Below, piece after piece: positions 32,383 to 41,916 of a stretch of DNA of 64,000 nucleotides. Each line of letters starts with the position of its first letter. Position 1 is the stretch's first letter. A model generated the notes under the pieces. That model made no database searches, was not told the DNA's origin, and saw nothing but the letters and a program-made list of their open reading frames with translations. The translations under genes were made by a program, and so were the position numbers. The DNA is taken from assembly GCF_003598715.1 (NCBI RefSeq), contig NZ_QZFU01000045.1, positions 1 to 64,000 on the forward strand, given 5' to 3'. Source of the stretch: Nocardia panacis (GTDB lineage Bacteria; Actinomycetota; Actinomycetes; Mycobacteriales; Mycobacteriaceae).

Positions 32383-33267
32383 GCAGACGAAGGCGGCGGC
32401 GTCGGGATAGTCGGCGAGGGCGCGTACGGCGGCGCGATCCTCGGCCTCGGCGAGGGTGCGGTAGATGGTGGCCTCGGCGACGGGGGCCTCGGCGGTGTGC
32501 GACAGCAGGGCGTCGCGGGATTCGATGGCGTCGCGGTGGTCGCCGAGGACGGTCTGCAAGCGCTTCGCGTGCCTCCCGAGTTCGGTGGCCTCGGGGCCGA
32601 GCACCGCCGCGGCGTCCTCGCAGGAATAGCGAAGTCGCTTGGCACTCTTACGAATATCGTGCAGCAGCTCGATGCGTTCGGCGGCGGGCGCGGCCGGTTC
32701 GGCGTAGACCAGGCGGCGTAGGCGTTTGCGGTCGCGCCGCAGGACCTTCTCGAAGACGTGCACGGCGGGTCGGTCCGCTCGGTCGGCGCGCAGCGGCGGT
32801 TCGGTCCGCCATGCCCGCAATTCGGTGCGCAGCCTGTGATATCGGCCGCTGTCCAGCGCCGCGAGGACCCGAGCGTGGGCGGTGCGGTGTTTGGTTCGCT
32901 CCGCCTCGACCAGGTCGGTGGCAACGGCGCGAAGCGGGGTCATCGGTCCGCTCGAGGTGGATTTACCCCTGGCGCCGGGCATTTCGGTGGCGAGCAACTC
33001 GGCGAACCGGTCGGCGCGGACCTCGGCATCGCGCGCCACACCGAGAACGGCCGCGAGCCAAGCGAGTTCCTCCTGCCTCGCCGCCACGGGAGCCTCTTCG
33101 AACAAACCTCGGTAGGACCGCAGAATGCTGCGCAGCCGTCGGGTGGCGACCCGCATCTGGTGGATGGAATCGTCCGCGTCGGCGCGGACTTCGGGCTCGA
33201 CGGCCAGCAGCCGGTCCACCTCCTCGCCCAGTGCGGTGACGAGGGCGGGACCGGCCGCGGCTGTCAT
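32374..33267 (-). CDS. CHAD domain protein (polyphosphate-binding helical fold)
   Basis: 297 residues. Histidine- and arginine-rich helices define the CHAD fold: IHQMRVATRRLRSILRSY near the start, HRLRTELRAW, RRDRKRLRRL and LLHDIRKSAKRLRYSCED late. CHAD proteins bind polyphosphate granules. The CYTH domain that often accompanies CHAD is not fused or adjacent. It is the last gene of a run with the prolyl aminopeptidase and a lipoprotein (1 bp gap), and in M. tuberculosis a CYTH/CHAD gene (Rv2226) likewise sits beside panB. Confidence 0.9.
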   Translation of the reverse strand: MTAAAGPALVTALGEEVDRLLAVEPEVRADADDSIHQMRVATRRLRSILRSYRGLFEEAPVAARQEELAWLAAVLGVARDAEVRADRFAELLATEMPGARGKSTSSGPMTPLRAVATDLVEAERTKHRTAHARVLAALDSGRYHRLRTELRAWRTEPPLRADRADRPAVHVFEKVLRRDRKRLRRLVYAEPAAPAAERIELLHDIRKSAKRLRYSCEDAAAVLGPEATELGRHAKRLQTVLGDHRDAIESRDALLSHTAEAPVAEATIYRTLAEAEDRAAVRALADYPDAAAFVCED

Positions 33268-33268
33268 C

Positions 33269-34231
33269 TCAACTCACTTTCGCGAATCCATCGGTCGCTG
33301 TCACCAGGTGGTGAACGATGCCGGGTTCGTCGGCGGCGTGGCCTGCGTCGGACACCAGGTGCAGGGTGGAGTCGGGTAGCGCGCGGTGCAGTTCCCAGGC
33401 GCTGATGGCGGGGCAGACCATGTCGTAGCGGCCCTGCACGATGACCGTGGGGATGTGGGCGATCTTGCCCGCATCGCGCAGTAGCTGCCCCTCTTCGAGG
33501 AAGCCCCTGTTGCGGAAGTAGTGATTCTCGATGCGCGCGAAGGCGAGTGCGAAGCGCGGATCGGAGGCCTGCGCGACGCGTTCGGGTTTGGGCACCAGTG
33601 TGAGGGTCGAACTCTCCCAGGTGGACCAGGCGATGGCGGCGGCCAGCACCACCTGCTCGTCGGGGGAGTGCAGCAGCCGGTGGTACGCCTCGATCAGGTC
33701 GCCGCCGCGCTCGGCGGGCGGCACCGGCGCGAGATACCGCTCCCACAGGTCCGGGTAGATGTAGGAGAGGCCGCCGTTGTAGAACCAGTCGAGTTCGCCG
33801 CGGCGCAGCAGGAAGATGCCGCGCAGCACCAGTTCGGTCACCCGATCGGGATGGGTTTGGGCGTAGGCCAGCCCCAGCGTCGATCCCCAGGAGCCGCCGA
33901 AGACCTGCCACCGCTCGATGCCCAGCAGTTCCCGCAGCGCCTCCATATCGGCGATGAGGTCGGCGGTGGTGTTGGCTGCCAGGCTCGCGCCGTCGGCGAT
34001 GTGCGGGGTGGATTTGCCGCAGCCGCGCTGATCGAACAGCACGATCCGGTAGCGCTCGGGATCGAAGAATTGGCGCTGGAAGGGGGAGGTGCCGCCACCG
34101 GGACCGCCGTGCAGGAAGACGACCGGTTTGCCCTCGGGATTGCCGCTGACCTCCCAGTACACCTTCTCGCCCGCGCCGACGTCGAGCAGGCCAGTTTGAT
34201 ATGGCTCGATCTCGGGGTAGAGGGTGCGCAT
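33269..34231 (-). CDS. pip: Proline iminopeptidase (prolyl aminopeptidase, S33)
   Basis: 320 residues from ATG 34231, overlapping the upstream stop by one base (TGATG). HGGPGGG (41-47) forms the oxyanion hole, the nucleophile is Ser114 in GGSWGS, and YDMVCP and DAGHAADEPG carry the acid and His. Removes N-terminal proline from peptides; cytoplasmic (no signal). Start coordinates are set by MRTLYPEIEPYQTG, the conserved PIP N-terminus. Cotranscribed with the lipoprotein upstream and CHAD downstream. Confidence 0.95.
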   Translation of the reverse strand: MRTLYPEIEPYQTGLLDVGAGEKVYWEVSGNPEGKPVVFLHGGPGGGTSPFQRQFFDPERYRIVLFDQRGCGKSTPHIADGASLAANTTADLIADMEALRELLGIERWQVFGGSWGSTLGLAYAQTHPDRVTELVLRGIFLLRRGELDWFYNGGLSYIYPDLWERYLAPVPPAERGGDLIEAYHRLLHSPDEQVVLAAAIAWSTWESSTLTLVPKPERVAQASDPRFALAFARIENHYFRNRGFLEEGQLLRDAGKIAHIPTVIVQGRYDMVCPAISAWELHRALPDSTLHLVSDAGHAADEPGIVHHLVTATDGFAKVS

Positions 34232-34662
34232 CAGAAGGCCAATCCGGAGGCCAGATCGGTCAGTTGCAGCGCATCGATGGCCTGGCTGCGGACATCGGAG
34301 CAACTCTTGGTGGTGATCCGATCGATGACCGGCTTATCGGCGAGGACCGCGAGGTTGATGCCGCCATTGCGGGCGGCCCAGTCCTGCACCATGATGTTGT
34401 ATCCGAGCCGGCCCAGTGTCGGACCCTGCACCCGCCAGTTGGACAGTTCCGGGCGGATCATGTCGCACAGTTGGCCCGCGGCCTGGTCGTTGATCTGCAG
34501 GGCGCCGGGCTTGACGGGGGTCGGCGCGGCGGCGCCGGTCGTGGTGGTTGGCGCGGAACTACCGGACGGGGTCGCGGTACTCCCACAGGCCGTCACGGCG
34601 GCTGCGGACATGACCCCCACCGCCAGCAGCAGGCTGCGGGATATCCAACGGGATTGCGGCAT
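34231..34662 (-). CDS. Putative lipoprotein of unknown function
   Basis: 143 residues from ATG 34662. Signal peptide with lipobox VTACGS (Cys near 26), a Thr/Ser/Pro linker and a domain with INDQAAGQLCDMIRPEL, GYNIMVQDWAARNGGINLAVL and a late TKSCSDVRSQAI. Two extra cysteines could pair. No known function; resembles exported proteins of Nocardia. First of three translationally linked genes with pip and CHAD. Confidence 0.75.
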   Translation of the reverse strand: MPQSRWISRSLLLAVGVMSAAAVTACGSTATPSGSSAPTTTTGAAAPTPVKPGALQINDQAAGQLCDMIRPELSNWRVQGPTLGRLGYNIMVQDWAARNGGINLAVLADKPVIDRITTKSCSDVRSQAIDALQLTDLASGLAF

Positions 34663-34739
34663 AAGCACCTCTGCTCGAGTCGTGTTTGTCCGCATCCACT
34701 CTGCCACCTTTCGCGGCGCGATCGAACCCGCGCGCGCAA

Positions 34740-34772
34740 CGGCCGGGCGGCGCGCTGAGCACCGCCCGGCCG
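34740..34772 (-). terminator. Terminator hairpin after panB
   Basis: CGGCCGGGCGG (34740-34750) pairs perfectly with CCGCCCGGCCG (34762-34772) around an 11-nt loop, 11 bp after the panB stop on the minus strand. No T-tract, as often in actinobacteria. Confidence 0.7.
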
Positions 34773-34782
34773 AAGGCCCGAA

Positions 34783-35670
34783 TCAGAAGCTGTGCTCGGG
34801 CGCGGGGAACACCCCTTGCCGCACCTCGGCGGCGTAAGCGGCGGCGGCCGTACGCAATTCGTCGCCGACCGCGCCGAAGCGCTTGACGAACCGCGCCGTC
34901 TTGCCGCTGGTGTAGCCCGCCATGTCCTGCCAGACCAGCACCTGCGCGTCGCAGTCGTGGCCCGCGCCGATGCCGACGGTGGGGATGGTCAGCTTGCGGG
35001 TGACCTGTCCGGCCAGTTCCGCGGGCACCATCTCCATCACGACCGAGAACGCTCCGGCCTCTTGGACCGCGATGGCGTCGGCGATGAGCTGTTCGGCGGC
35101 GTCGCCGCGACCCTGCACTCGGAATCCGCCCAGCGTGTTGACGCTCTGCGGGGTGAATCCGATATGCGCCATGACCGGAATGCCCGCCGAGGTGATGAGC
35201 GCGATCTGCTCGGCTACCCGCTCACCGCCTTCCAACTTGACGGCGTGCGCCTGACCTTCCTTCATGAAGCGGGTTGCGGTGGCCAGTGCCTGCTGCGGTC
35301 CGGATTCGTAGGAGCCGAAGGGCAGGTCGGTCACGACGAGCGCGTGTGGTGCGCCGCGCACCACCCCGCGCACCAGCGGGATGAGCTCATCGGCGGTGAT
35401 GGGCACCGTGGTGTCGTAGCCGTAGACCACATTGGCGGCGGAATCGCCGACGAGCAGCACCGGGATGCCCGCCTCCTCGAACAGCCGCGCCGTCGAATAG
35501 TCGTAGGCGGTGAGCATGGCCCATTTCTCGCCTGCGGATTTCATTTCCTGCAGGTGGTGCACCCTGGTCTTGCGTCGGGCCGCCTTGCCGGTCGACCCGG
35601 ACGCCGCGGGGGCGCCGTAGAGCTGTGTTTCGGTACTCGGGTGCTGTGTTTGCGCGTTCGGTACGGACAT
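34783..35670 (-). CDS. panB: 3-methyl-2-oxobutanoate hydroxymethyltransferase PanB
   Basis: 295 residues. First committed step of pantothenate synthesis: ketoisovalerate plus 5,10-methylene-THF gives ketopantoate. VGDSAANVVYGYDTT (metal-binding Asp), LPFGSYE, KLEGGERV, the GFTPQ segment and IPTVGIGAGHDCDAQVLVWQD are all conserved. An N-terminal extension of about 30 residues (Gln/Ser/Thr-rich) precedes the TIM barrel. Two ATGs sit side by side (35673, 35670); the second has better spacing to AAAGGGA. It is divergent from the hip1-like gene. Confidence 0.96.
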   Translation of the reverse strand: MSVPNAQTQHPSTETQLYGAPAASGSTGKAARRKTRVHHLQEMKSAGEKWAMLTAYDYSTARLFEEAGIPVLLVGDSAANVVYGYDTTVPITADELIPLVRGVVRGAPHALVVTDLPFGSYESGPQQALATATRFMKEGQAHAVKLEGGERVAEQIALITSAGIPVMAHIGFTPQSVNTLGGFRVQGRGDAAEQLIADAIAVQEAGAFSVVMEMVPAELAGQVTRKLTIPTVGIGAGHDCDAQVLVWQDMAGYTSGKTARFVKRFGAVGDELRTAAAAYAAEVRQGVFPAPEHSF

Positions 35671-35835
35671 CATCGTCCCTTTCGTCGTATGCCTCGGGGC
35701 CACGTCGCGGGTCCCCGGGTTTGTCTGACGAAATCAGTCTGCCGCACGGATGACCGGCGGATCAGGGGCCTCCTCGGTGCGATTTGTCACAGGTGGGCGC
35801 GGGTGGCCGGTGCGGGACGTGCCAGTATCGGGGGC

Positions 35836-37344
35836 ATGTCAGCGGTGCGGCGGTGGATGTTCCTGGTCGGTGCGGCGGTTCTGGTGGCCGGATGTTCCGG
35901 CACGGGGACGCCGTCCATGCCGCAGCCGCCCGCCGGGTTGGCGAAGTTCTACGGGCAGCAGGTGCATTGGGGGAGCTGCGACGGCTTCGGCGAACGGTTG
36001 CCGCCCACCGCCCAGTGCGCCAGGGTCGCGGTGCCCATCGACTACGCCGCGCCGGACGGCCCGACCGCGCAGCTCGCGCTCTCGCGGATCAAGGCCACCG
36101 GAAATCGGATCGGGTCGCTGCTGATCAATCCGGGCGGGCCAGGGGAGTCCGGACTGGCCATGGCCGCGCTGGCGGGACGCACCCCGGTGTCGGAGCATTT
36201 CGATCGGGTCGGCTTCGATCCGCGCGGTGTCGGATCCTCGACGCCCGCCATCGTCTGCCAGACCGCGCAGGAGAACGATGCCGACCGCGCCGAACTCCCG
36301 AAGGACAATTCGCCCGCGGGCATCGCCGCGGCCGAGGCGGACAACCGCCGCTACGCCGACCGGTGTCTGACGCGCAGCGGGAAGGACTTCCTGGCGCATG
36401 TCGGCACCAGGGAGGTGGTGCAGGACATGGATGTCATCCGGGCGGTGCTCGGCGATCCGCGACTCACCTACCTGGGCTATTCGTACGGCACCCGGCTCGG
36501 CACCGCCTACGCGGAGAAGTTCCCCACTCGGGTGCGGGCCATGGTGCTCGACGGCGCGATCGATCCCACCCAGGATCCGGTGGCCGAATCGCTGCGGCAG
36601 GCGGCGGGCTTCCAGACCGCGTTCGATGCCTACGCCGCCGACTGCGCGCAGCGCGGCGACTGTCCGCTCGGCACCGATCCCGCCGCCGCCAACGCGCGTT
36701 TCCGCGCGCTGGTGAATCCGCTGTGGGACAAGCGAATTCCCACCTCCGACCCGCGCGGCCTCGGCTACGACGACGCCATCACCGGCGTGCGGCAGGCCCT
36801 CTACGCCGACGAACTGTGGCCCGGATTGACGCTGGGCCTTGCCGAATTGCGCGACGGTCGCGGCGACACCCTGCTGCGTTTCGCCGATATGTATCAGGCC
36901 CGCCGCGACGACGGCACCTACAGCAACCGCATCGATTCGTTCAATGCCATTCGCTGCGTCGACGATCCGCGCGTCACCGATCGCGCGGTGGTCGCCGAGC
37001 AGGACGCCGACGCCCGTCGGGTCGCGCCCTTTGCCGACGACGGGCGTGGCACCGGCGCGGCCGCGCTGGAGCTGTGCGCCACCTGGCCGGTGCCCAATAC
37101 TTCGGCGCCGCATCGGGTTTCGATTCCGGATCTGCCGAAGCTACTGGTGGTGTCGACCACCGAGGATCCGGCGACGCCCTATCAGGCGGGCGTGGATCTG
37201 GCCGACCAGTTGGGTGCCGGGCTGCTCACCTTCAAGGGCAGCAGGCATACTGTGGCGCTGGTGGCGGGCGAGTCGTGCGTGGATCGGGTCGTCTTCGACT
37301 ATCTGGTGGATGGCAAGAGCCCGCCCGCCGACGCGAACTGCTGA
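35836..37344 (+). CDS. Hip1/CaeA-like lipoprotein serine protease (alpha/beta hydrolase, TAP family)
   Basis: 502 residues. Lipobox VAGC (Cys20) anchors it on the outer face of the membrane. NPGGPGESG (98-106) is the oxyanion motif, nucleophile Ser216 in GYSYGTR, Asp in STTEDPATPY and His in GSRHTVAL. The C-terminal TAP-like part completes the fold. The M. tuberculosis homologue Rv2224c (CaeA/Hip1) is an envelope protease/esterase and also lies next to panB and glnA2. Divergent from panB, upstream of glnA2 by 118 bp. Confidence 0.93.
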   Translation: MSAVRRWMFLVGAAVLVAGCSGTGTPSMPQPPAGLAKFYGQQVHWGSCDGFGERLPPTAQCARVAVPIDYAAPDGPTAQLALSRIKATGNRIGSLLINPGGPGESGLAMAALAGRTPVSEHFDRVGFDPRGVGSSTPAIVCQTAQENDADRAELPKDNSPAGIAAAEADNRRYADRCLTRSGKDFLAHVGTREVVQDMDVIRAVLGDPRLTYLGYSYGTRLGTAYAEKFPTRVRAMVLDGAIDPTQDPVAESLRQAAGFQTAFDAYAADCAQRGDCPLGTDPAAANARFRALVNPLWDKRIPTSDPRGLGYDDAITGVRQALYADELWPGLTLGLAELRDGRGDTLLRFADMYQARRDDGTYSNRIDSFNAIRCVDDPRVTDRAVVAEQDADARRVAPFADDGRGTGAAALELCATWPVPNTSAPHRVSIPDLPKLLVVSTTEDPATPYQAGVDLADQLGAGLLTFKGSRHTVALVAGESCVDRVVFDYLVDGKSPPADANC

Positions 37345-37423
37345 GCGTGCTGTGCGGCCGGAACAAGGTGGTCGGCTCGAGATAGCGGGAACGAAACGCG
37401 CGAGCGTGATTCGGACGTCGTAT

Positions 37424-37439
37424 GTAACACGGATTTAAC
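37424..37439 (+). promoter_or_regulatory. Candidate GlnR half-consensus box before glnA2
   Basis: GTAAC-N6-TTAAC (37424-37439) resembles the GlnR box gTnAC-N6-GaAAC with one changed position in the second half. It ends 23 bp before ATG 37463, closer than usual, so it may be fortuitous. Confidence 0.4.
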
Positions 37440-37462
37440 GCCGGGTGCTTACGCTCGCGGAC

Positions 37463-38803
37463 ATGGATCGCCAGAAGGAATTCGTGCTGCGGACGCTCGA
37501 AGAGCGGGATATTCGCTTCGTGCGGCTCTGGTTCACCGATGTGCTCGGCTATCTCAAGTCGGTCGCGATCGCCCCGGCCGAACTGGAGGGCGCGTTCGAG
37601 GAGGGCATCGGTTTCGACGGATCCGCGATCGAGGGTTTCGCCAGAGTGTCGGAGGCCGATATGGTCGCCCGCCCCGATCCGTCCACCTTCCAGGTGCTGC
37701 CCTGGGCCACCAGCAAGGGTCACCAGCACTCCGCGCGCATGTTCTGCGATATCGCCATGCCCGACGGTTCGCCGTCCTGGGCCGACCCGCGCCACGTGCT
37801 GCGCCGCCAGTTGAACAAGGCGGGCGATGTCGGGTTCAGCTGCTATGTCCACCCGGAGATCGAGTTCTTCCTGCTGGAGAACGGCCCCCTGGACGGTTCG
37901 CGCCCGACCCCGGCCGATAGCGGCGGCTTCTTCGATCAGGCGGTGCACGACGCCGCCCCGAATTTCCGCCGCCACGCCATCGACGCGCTCGAATCCATGG
38001 GTATCTCGGTGGAGTTCAGCCATCACGAGGGCGCGCCCGGTCAGCAGGAGATCGACCTGCGCTACGCCGACGCCCTGTCCATGGCCGACAACGTGATGAC
38101 CTTCCGCTACCTCATCAAGGAGGTGGCCATCGACGAGGGCGTGCGCGCCACCTTCATGCCCAAGCCCTTCGCCGAATATCCGGGTTCGGCCATGCACACG
38201 CATATGAGCCTGTTCGAGGGCGAGGCCAATGCCTTCCACGATCCCGACGATCCGATCAACCTGTCGGAGACGGCGCGCTCGTTCATCGCGGGCGTGCTCG
38301 AGCACGCGCCGGAGATCAGCGCGATCACCAATCAGTGGGTCAATTCCTATAAGCGCCTGATCCACGGCGGCGAGGCCCCGACGGCCGCGTCCTGGGGTCG
38401 GTCGAATCGTTCGGCGCTGGTCCGGGTGCCCATGTACACCCCGAACAAGTCGTCCTCGCGGCGCGTCGAGATCCGCAGCCCCGATTCCGCGTGCAATCCG
38501 TACCTGGCCTTCGCGGTGCTGCTCGCGGCCGGTCTGCGCGGCATCGAGAAGGGCTACACGCTGCCGCCGGAGGCCGAGGACGACGTCTGGTCGCTCACCT
38601 CGGCCGAGCGCAGGGCCATGGGTTTCCGCGAGCTGCCCGGCACGCTGGACGAGGCATTGCAGGCCATGGAGCGCTCGGAGTTGGTGGCCGAGACGCTGGG
38701 CGAGCACGTCTTCGATTTCTTCCTGCGCAACAAGCGCCGCGAATGGGCCGACTACCGCAGCCAGGTGACGCCCTACGAGCTGAAGGAGTACCTGGGACTG
38801 TAG
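37463..38803 (+). CDS. glnA2: Glutamine synthetase type I, GlnA2
   Basis: 446 residues, the length of mycobacterial GlnA2. Glutamine synthetase signatures: GFDGSAIEGFARVSEADM, PEIEFFL, the ATP-binding KPFAEYPGSAMHTHMS, and NRSALVRVP. The loop that carries the adenylylated Tyr in GlnA1 (DLYELPPEE) reads DDVWSLTSAE here, with Trp, so this isozyme should escape GlnE control. GlnA2-type enzymes have low activity toward ammonia or work on other amides in some actinobacteria. Start fixed by MDRQKEFVLRTLEERDIRF. Possible GlnR box upstream; glnE follows after 93 bp. Confidence 0.95.
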   Translation: MDRQKEFVLRTLEERDIRFVRLWFTDVLGYLKSVAIAPAELEGAFEEGIGFDGSAIEGFARVSEADMVARPDPSTFQVLPWATSKGHQHSARMFCDIAMPDGSPSWADPRHVLRRQLNKAGDVGFSCYVHPEIEFFLLENGPLDGSRPTPADSGGFFDQAVHDAAPNFRRHAIDALESMGISVEFSHHEGAPGQQEIDLRYADALSMADNVMTFRYLIKEVAIDEGVRATFMPKPFAEYPGSAMHTHMSLFEGEANAFHDPDDPINLSETARSFIAGVLEHAPEISAITNQWVNSYKRLIHGGEAPTAASWGRSNRSALVRVPMYTPNKSSSRRVEIRSPDSACNPYLAFAVLLAAGLRGIEKGYTLPPEAEDDVWSLTSAERRAMGFRELPGTLDEALQAMERSELVAETLGEHVFDFFLRNKRREWADYRSQVTPYELKEYLGL

Positions 38804-38896
38804 GTTTCGGCCTGCCGTCGGAGTCCGGGTGCCAGGAGGGTCACAGTTCCGGGTAGCTCAGGCATGTCGCGGTGCGCGGCCAGGTAGTTTTGATCC

Positions 38897-41800
38897 ATGG
38901 TCCGGCCATCGTCTGCCCGCCCCGTTGTTCCCGGCGTCGGTCGGCTCGGATTGCTCGAGCCGACGGCGGCCGACGCCCTGCGCGAATTGGGCTGGGACAA
39001 CGCCGAAAGCGTGCCGGTGCTGTGGTCGCTGTCGCGCGCACCCGATGCCGACCTGGCGCTGAGCACCCTGATCCGGCTGCGTGAGCGGTTGGGAAGCGGT
39101 TGGGCGGCACTGGATTCGGTAGTGCGCACCGATACCGCGTTGCGGGGCAGGCTGTTCGCGCTGCTCGGTTCGTCGAGCGCGTTCGCCGATCATCTCGTGG
39201 CCCATCCCGAGAAGTGGGAGTTGCTGCGGGTCAAGGGTTTGCCCACCCGCGAGGCGGTGCTGGCGGATCTGCTGGACGCGGTGGACGCGGCGCCGGAGAC
39301 GGGTCCGCATGCCGGACCGATGCTGTTCCGGGCGGGGGTGGCCGGTCCGGAGGCGGTGGCCCTGCTGCGCGAGCGGTATCGCGATCAGCTCATGGTGCTG
39401 GCCGCGCTGGACCTGGCCGCCACGGTCGAGAATGAACCGGTACTGCCGTACCAGGTGGTCGGTCGCCATCTCACCGACCTGGCCGATACCGCGCTCACCG
39501 CCGCGCTCGCGGTCGCGGTGGCGCGGGTCTGCAAGGACGGGCCGTGCCCGGTGCGCCTTGCCGTCATCGCCATGGGCAAAAGCGGCGCGTGCGAACTCAA
39601 CTACGTCAGCGATGTGGACGTGGTCTTCGTCGCCGAACCCGCCGACAGCATCGCCACCCGCCTCGCCGCCGAACTGATGACCGTGGGCACCGGCGCGTTC
39701 TTCGAGGTGGACGCGGCGCTGCGGCCCGAGGGCAAACAGGGCGCACTGGTGCGCACCCTCGATTCGCATATCGCCTACTACAAGCGGTGGGCGCGCACCT
39801 GGGAATTCCAGGCCCTGCTGAAGAACCGCCCCATGACCGGCGATCTGAAACTGGGCGCGCAGTACCGCGACACCCTGATGCCCATGGTGTGGTCCGCCTC
39901 CGAACGCCCCGACTTCGTCGCCGATGTGCAGGCGATGCGGCGGCGCGTGGAGGATCTGGTGCCCGCCGACCTGCGCGAACGTGAACTCAAACTGGGCCAC
40001 GGCAGCCTGCGCGATGTCGAATTCGCCGTGCAGCTCCTGCAATTGGTGCACGGCCGGGTCGACGAATCGCTGCACGTGCAGGGCACCGTAGAGGCGCTGA
40101 CCGCGCTCGCGGCGGGCGGCTACGTCGGCCGCGACGACGCCGCGAACCTCACCGCCTCCTACGAATTCCTGCGCCTGCTCGAACACCGCCTGCAACTGCA
40201 GCGGCTCAAGCGCACCCACACCCTGCCCGCCGCCGACGACGAGGAGGGGATGCGCTGGCTGGCCCGCGCCGCGCACATTCGCCCCGACGGCCGCCAGGAC
40301 GCCGTGGGCGTGCTCGGCGCGGAGATCCGCCGCAACGCGCTGCGGGTCCGGCGACTGCACGCCAAGCTGTTCTACCGTCCGCTGCTCGAGGCGGTGGCCC
40401 GACTGGATTCAGACGCGCTGCGACTGAGTCCGGACGCGGCCGTGCGCCAGTTGGCGGCGCTGGGCTATGCGGCCCCCGAGAACGCCCTCGGCCACCTCAA
40501 GGCACTCACCGGCGGCGTGTCGCGCAAGGGGCGCATCCAGGCCCTCTTGCTGCCCACCCTGCTCGAATGGCTCGGCGAGACACCGAATCCCGACGCAGGC
40601 CTGCTCGCCTACCGGCGGGTGTCGGAGGGATTGTCCGATCAGATCTGGTTCCTGCGCGAACTGCGCGACGAAGGCGCCATCGCGCAGCGGCTGATGATCG
40701 TCCTCGGCTCCTCGGAGTATCTGCCGGACCTGCTGATCAACGCCCCCGACACCATCCGCATGTACGCCGACGGTCCCGGCGGGCCGCTGTTGCTCAGCCC
40801 GCGCCAGGAGGATGTCGCCGGCGGCATCCTCACCGCCGCCGCCCGCTACGAGGATCCGCAGCGCGCGGTCGCCGCGGCCCGCTCGCTGCGCAGGCACGAG
40901 TTGGCGCGGGTGGCCTCGGCGGATCTGCTCGGCATGCTCGAGGTGGCGCAGGTGTGCCGGGCGCTGTCCTCGGTGTGGGTCGCGGTGCTCGAAGCCGCGC
41001 TGCAGGCGGTGATCCGCGCCTCGGAGGCCGAGTCGGGCGCGCCCGCCCCCGCCGATTTCGCGGTGATCGGCATGGGTCGCCTCGGCGGGATGGAACTGGG
41101 CTACGGTTCCGACGCCGATGTGCTGTTCGTCTGCGATCCGCGGCCCGGTGAGGACGAGACCAAGGCCGTCAAATGGGCGATCGGCGTCGCGGAGAAGGTG
41201 CAGCGGATGCTCGGCGCGCCCAGCACCGATCCGCCGCTGCACGTGGACGCCGGGCTGCGCCCCGAAGGTCGCAATGGCGCGCTGGTGCGCACACTCGCCG
41301 CCTACGCCGCCTACTACGAGCAGTGGGCGCAGCCGTGGGAGGTGCAGGCGCTGCTGCGCGCCCACCAGGTCGCCGGCGATCAGCGCTTGGGCGTCAAATT
41401 CCTGCACCTGATCGACAAGGTGCGCTACCCACAGGGCGGCGTCTCGACCGACGCGGTGCGCGAGATCCGGCGCATCAAGGCCCGCGTCGACTCCGAACGC
41501 CTGCCGCGCGGCGCGAATCCGGCCACCCACACCAAACTGGGTCGCGGCGGTCTGGCCGATATCGAGTGGACCGTGCAACTGATGCAACTGCGGCACGCGC
41601 ACGAGGTGCCCGGCCTGCACAACACCTCGACGCTGGAATCCCTCGATGTCATCGAGGAGAACAAACTCCTCGATCCCGACGATGTGGCGCTGCTGCGCGA
41701 ATCCTGGCTCACCGCTACCAAAGCCCGCAACGCGCTGGTGCTCGTGCGCGGCAAACCCACCGATCAGCTACCCGGTCCGGGGCGGCTGCTGTCGGCCGTG

Positions 41801-41908
41801 GCGCGGGTCGCGGGCTGGCGCAATGACGACGGCAGCGAATTCCTCGACAATTACATGCGGATCACCAGGCGGGCGAAAGCGGTGGTGGAGCGCGTCTTCG
41901 GCGGATAG
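38897..41908 (+). CDS. glnE: Bifunctional glutamine synthetase adenylyltransferase/deadenylylase GlnE
   Basis: 1003 residues. Two nucleotidyltransferase domains with catalytic aspartate pairs: SDVDVVF near residue 239 (deadenylylase half) and GSDADVLF near residue 739 (adenylylation half), separated by the helical regulatory region, plus C-terminal helices including KLGRGGLADIEWTVQLMQL. GlnE reversibly adenylylates Tyr406 of GlnA1 according to nitrogen state. Located directly downstream of glnA2 in the same direction, as a glnA2-glnE unit found also in mycobacteria. Ends 8 bp before the convergent lipase stop. Confidence 0.96.
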   Translation: MVRPSSARPVVPGVGRLGLLEPTAADALRELGWDNAESVPVLWSLSRAPDADLALSTLIRLRERLGSGWAALDSVVRTDTALRGRLFALLGSSSAFADHLVAHPEKWELLRVKGLPTREAVLADLLDAVDAAPETGPHAGPMLFRAGVAGPEAVALLRERYRDQLMVLAALDLAATVENEPVLPYQVVGRHLTDLADTALTAALAVAVARVCKDGPCPVRLAVIAMGKSGACELNYVSDVDVVFVAEPADSIATRLAAELMTVGTGAFFEVDAALRPEGKQGALVRTLDSHIAYYKRWARTWEFQALLKNRPMTGDLKLGAQYRDTLMPMVWSASERPDFVADVQAMRRRVEDLVPADLRERELKLGHGSLRDVEFAVQLLQLVHGRVDESLHVQGTVEALTALAAGGYVGRDDAANLTASYEFLRLLEHRLQLQRLKRTHTLPAADDEEGMRWLARAAHIRPDGRQDAVGVLGAEIRRNALRVRRLHAKLFYRPLLEAVARLDSDALRLSPDAAVRQLAALGYAAPENALGHLKALTGGVSRKGRIQALLLPTLLEWLGETPNPDAGLLAYRRVSEGLSDQIWFLRELRDEGAIAQRLMIVLGSSEYLPDLLINAPDTIRMYADGPGGPLLLSPRQEDVAGGILTAAARYEDPQRAVAAARSLRRHELARVASADLLGMLEVAQVCRALSSVWVAVLEAALQAVIRASEAESGAPAPADFAVIGMGRLGGMELGYGSDADVLFVCDPRPGEDETKAVKWAIGVAEKVQRMLGAPSTDPPLHVDAGLRPEGRNGALVRTLAAYAAYYEQWAQPWEVQALLRAHQVAGDQRLGVKFLHLIDKVRYPQGGVSTDAVREIRRIKARVDSERLPRGANPATHTKLGRGGLADIEWTVQLMQLRHAHEVPGLHNTSTLESLDVIEENKLLDPDDVALLRESWLTATKARNALVLVRGKPTDQLPGPGRLLSAVARVAGWRNDDGSEFLDNYMRITRRAKAVVERVFGG

Positions 41909-41916
41909 GAACGAGC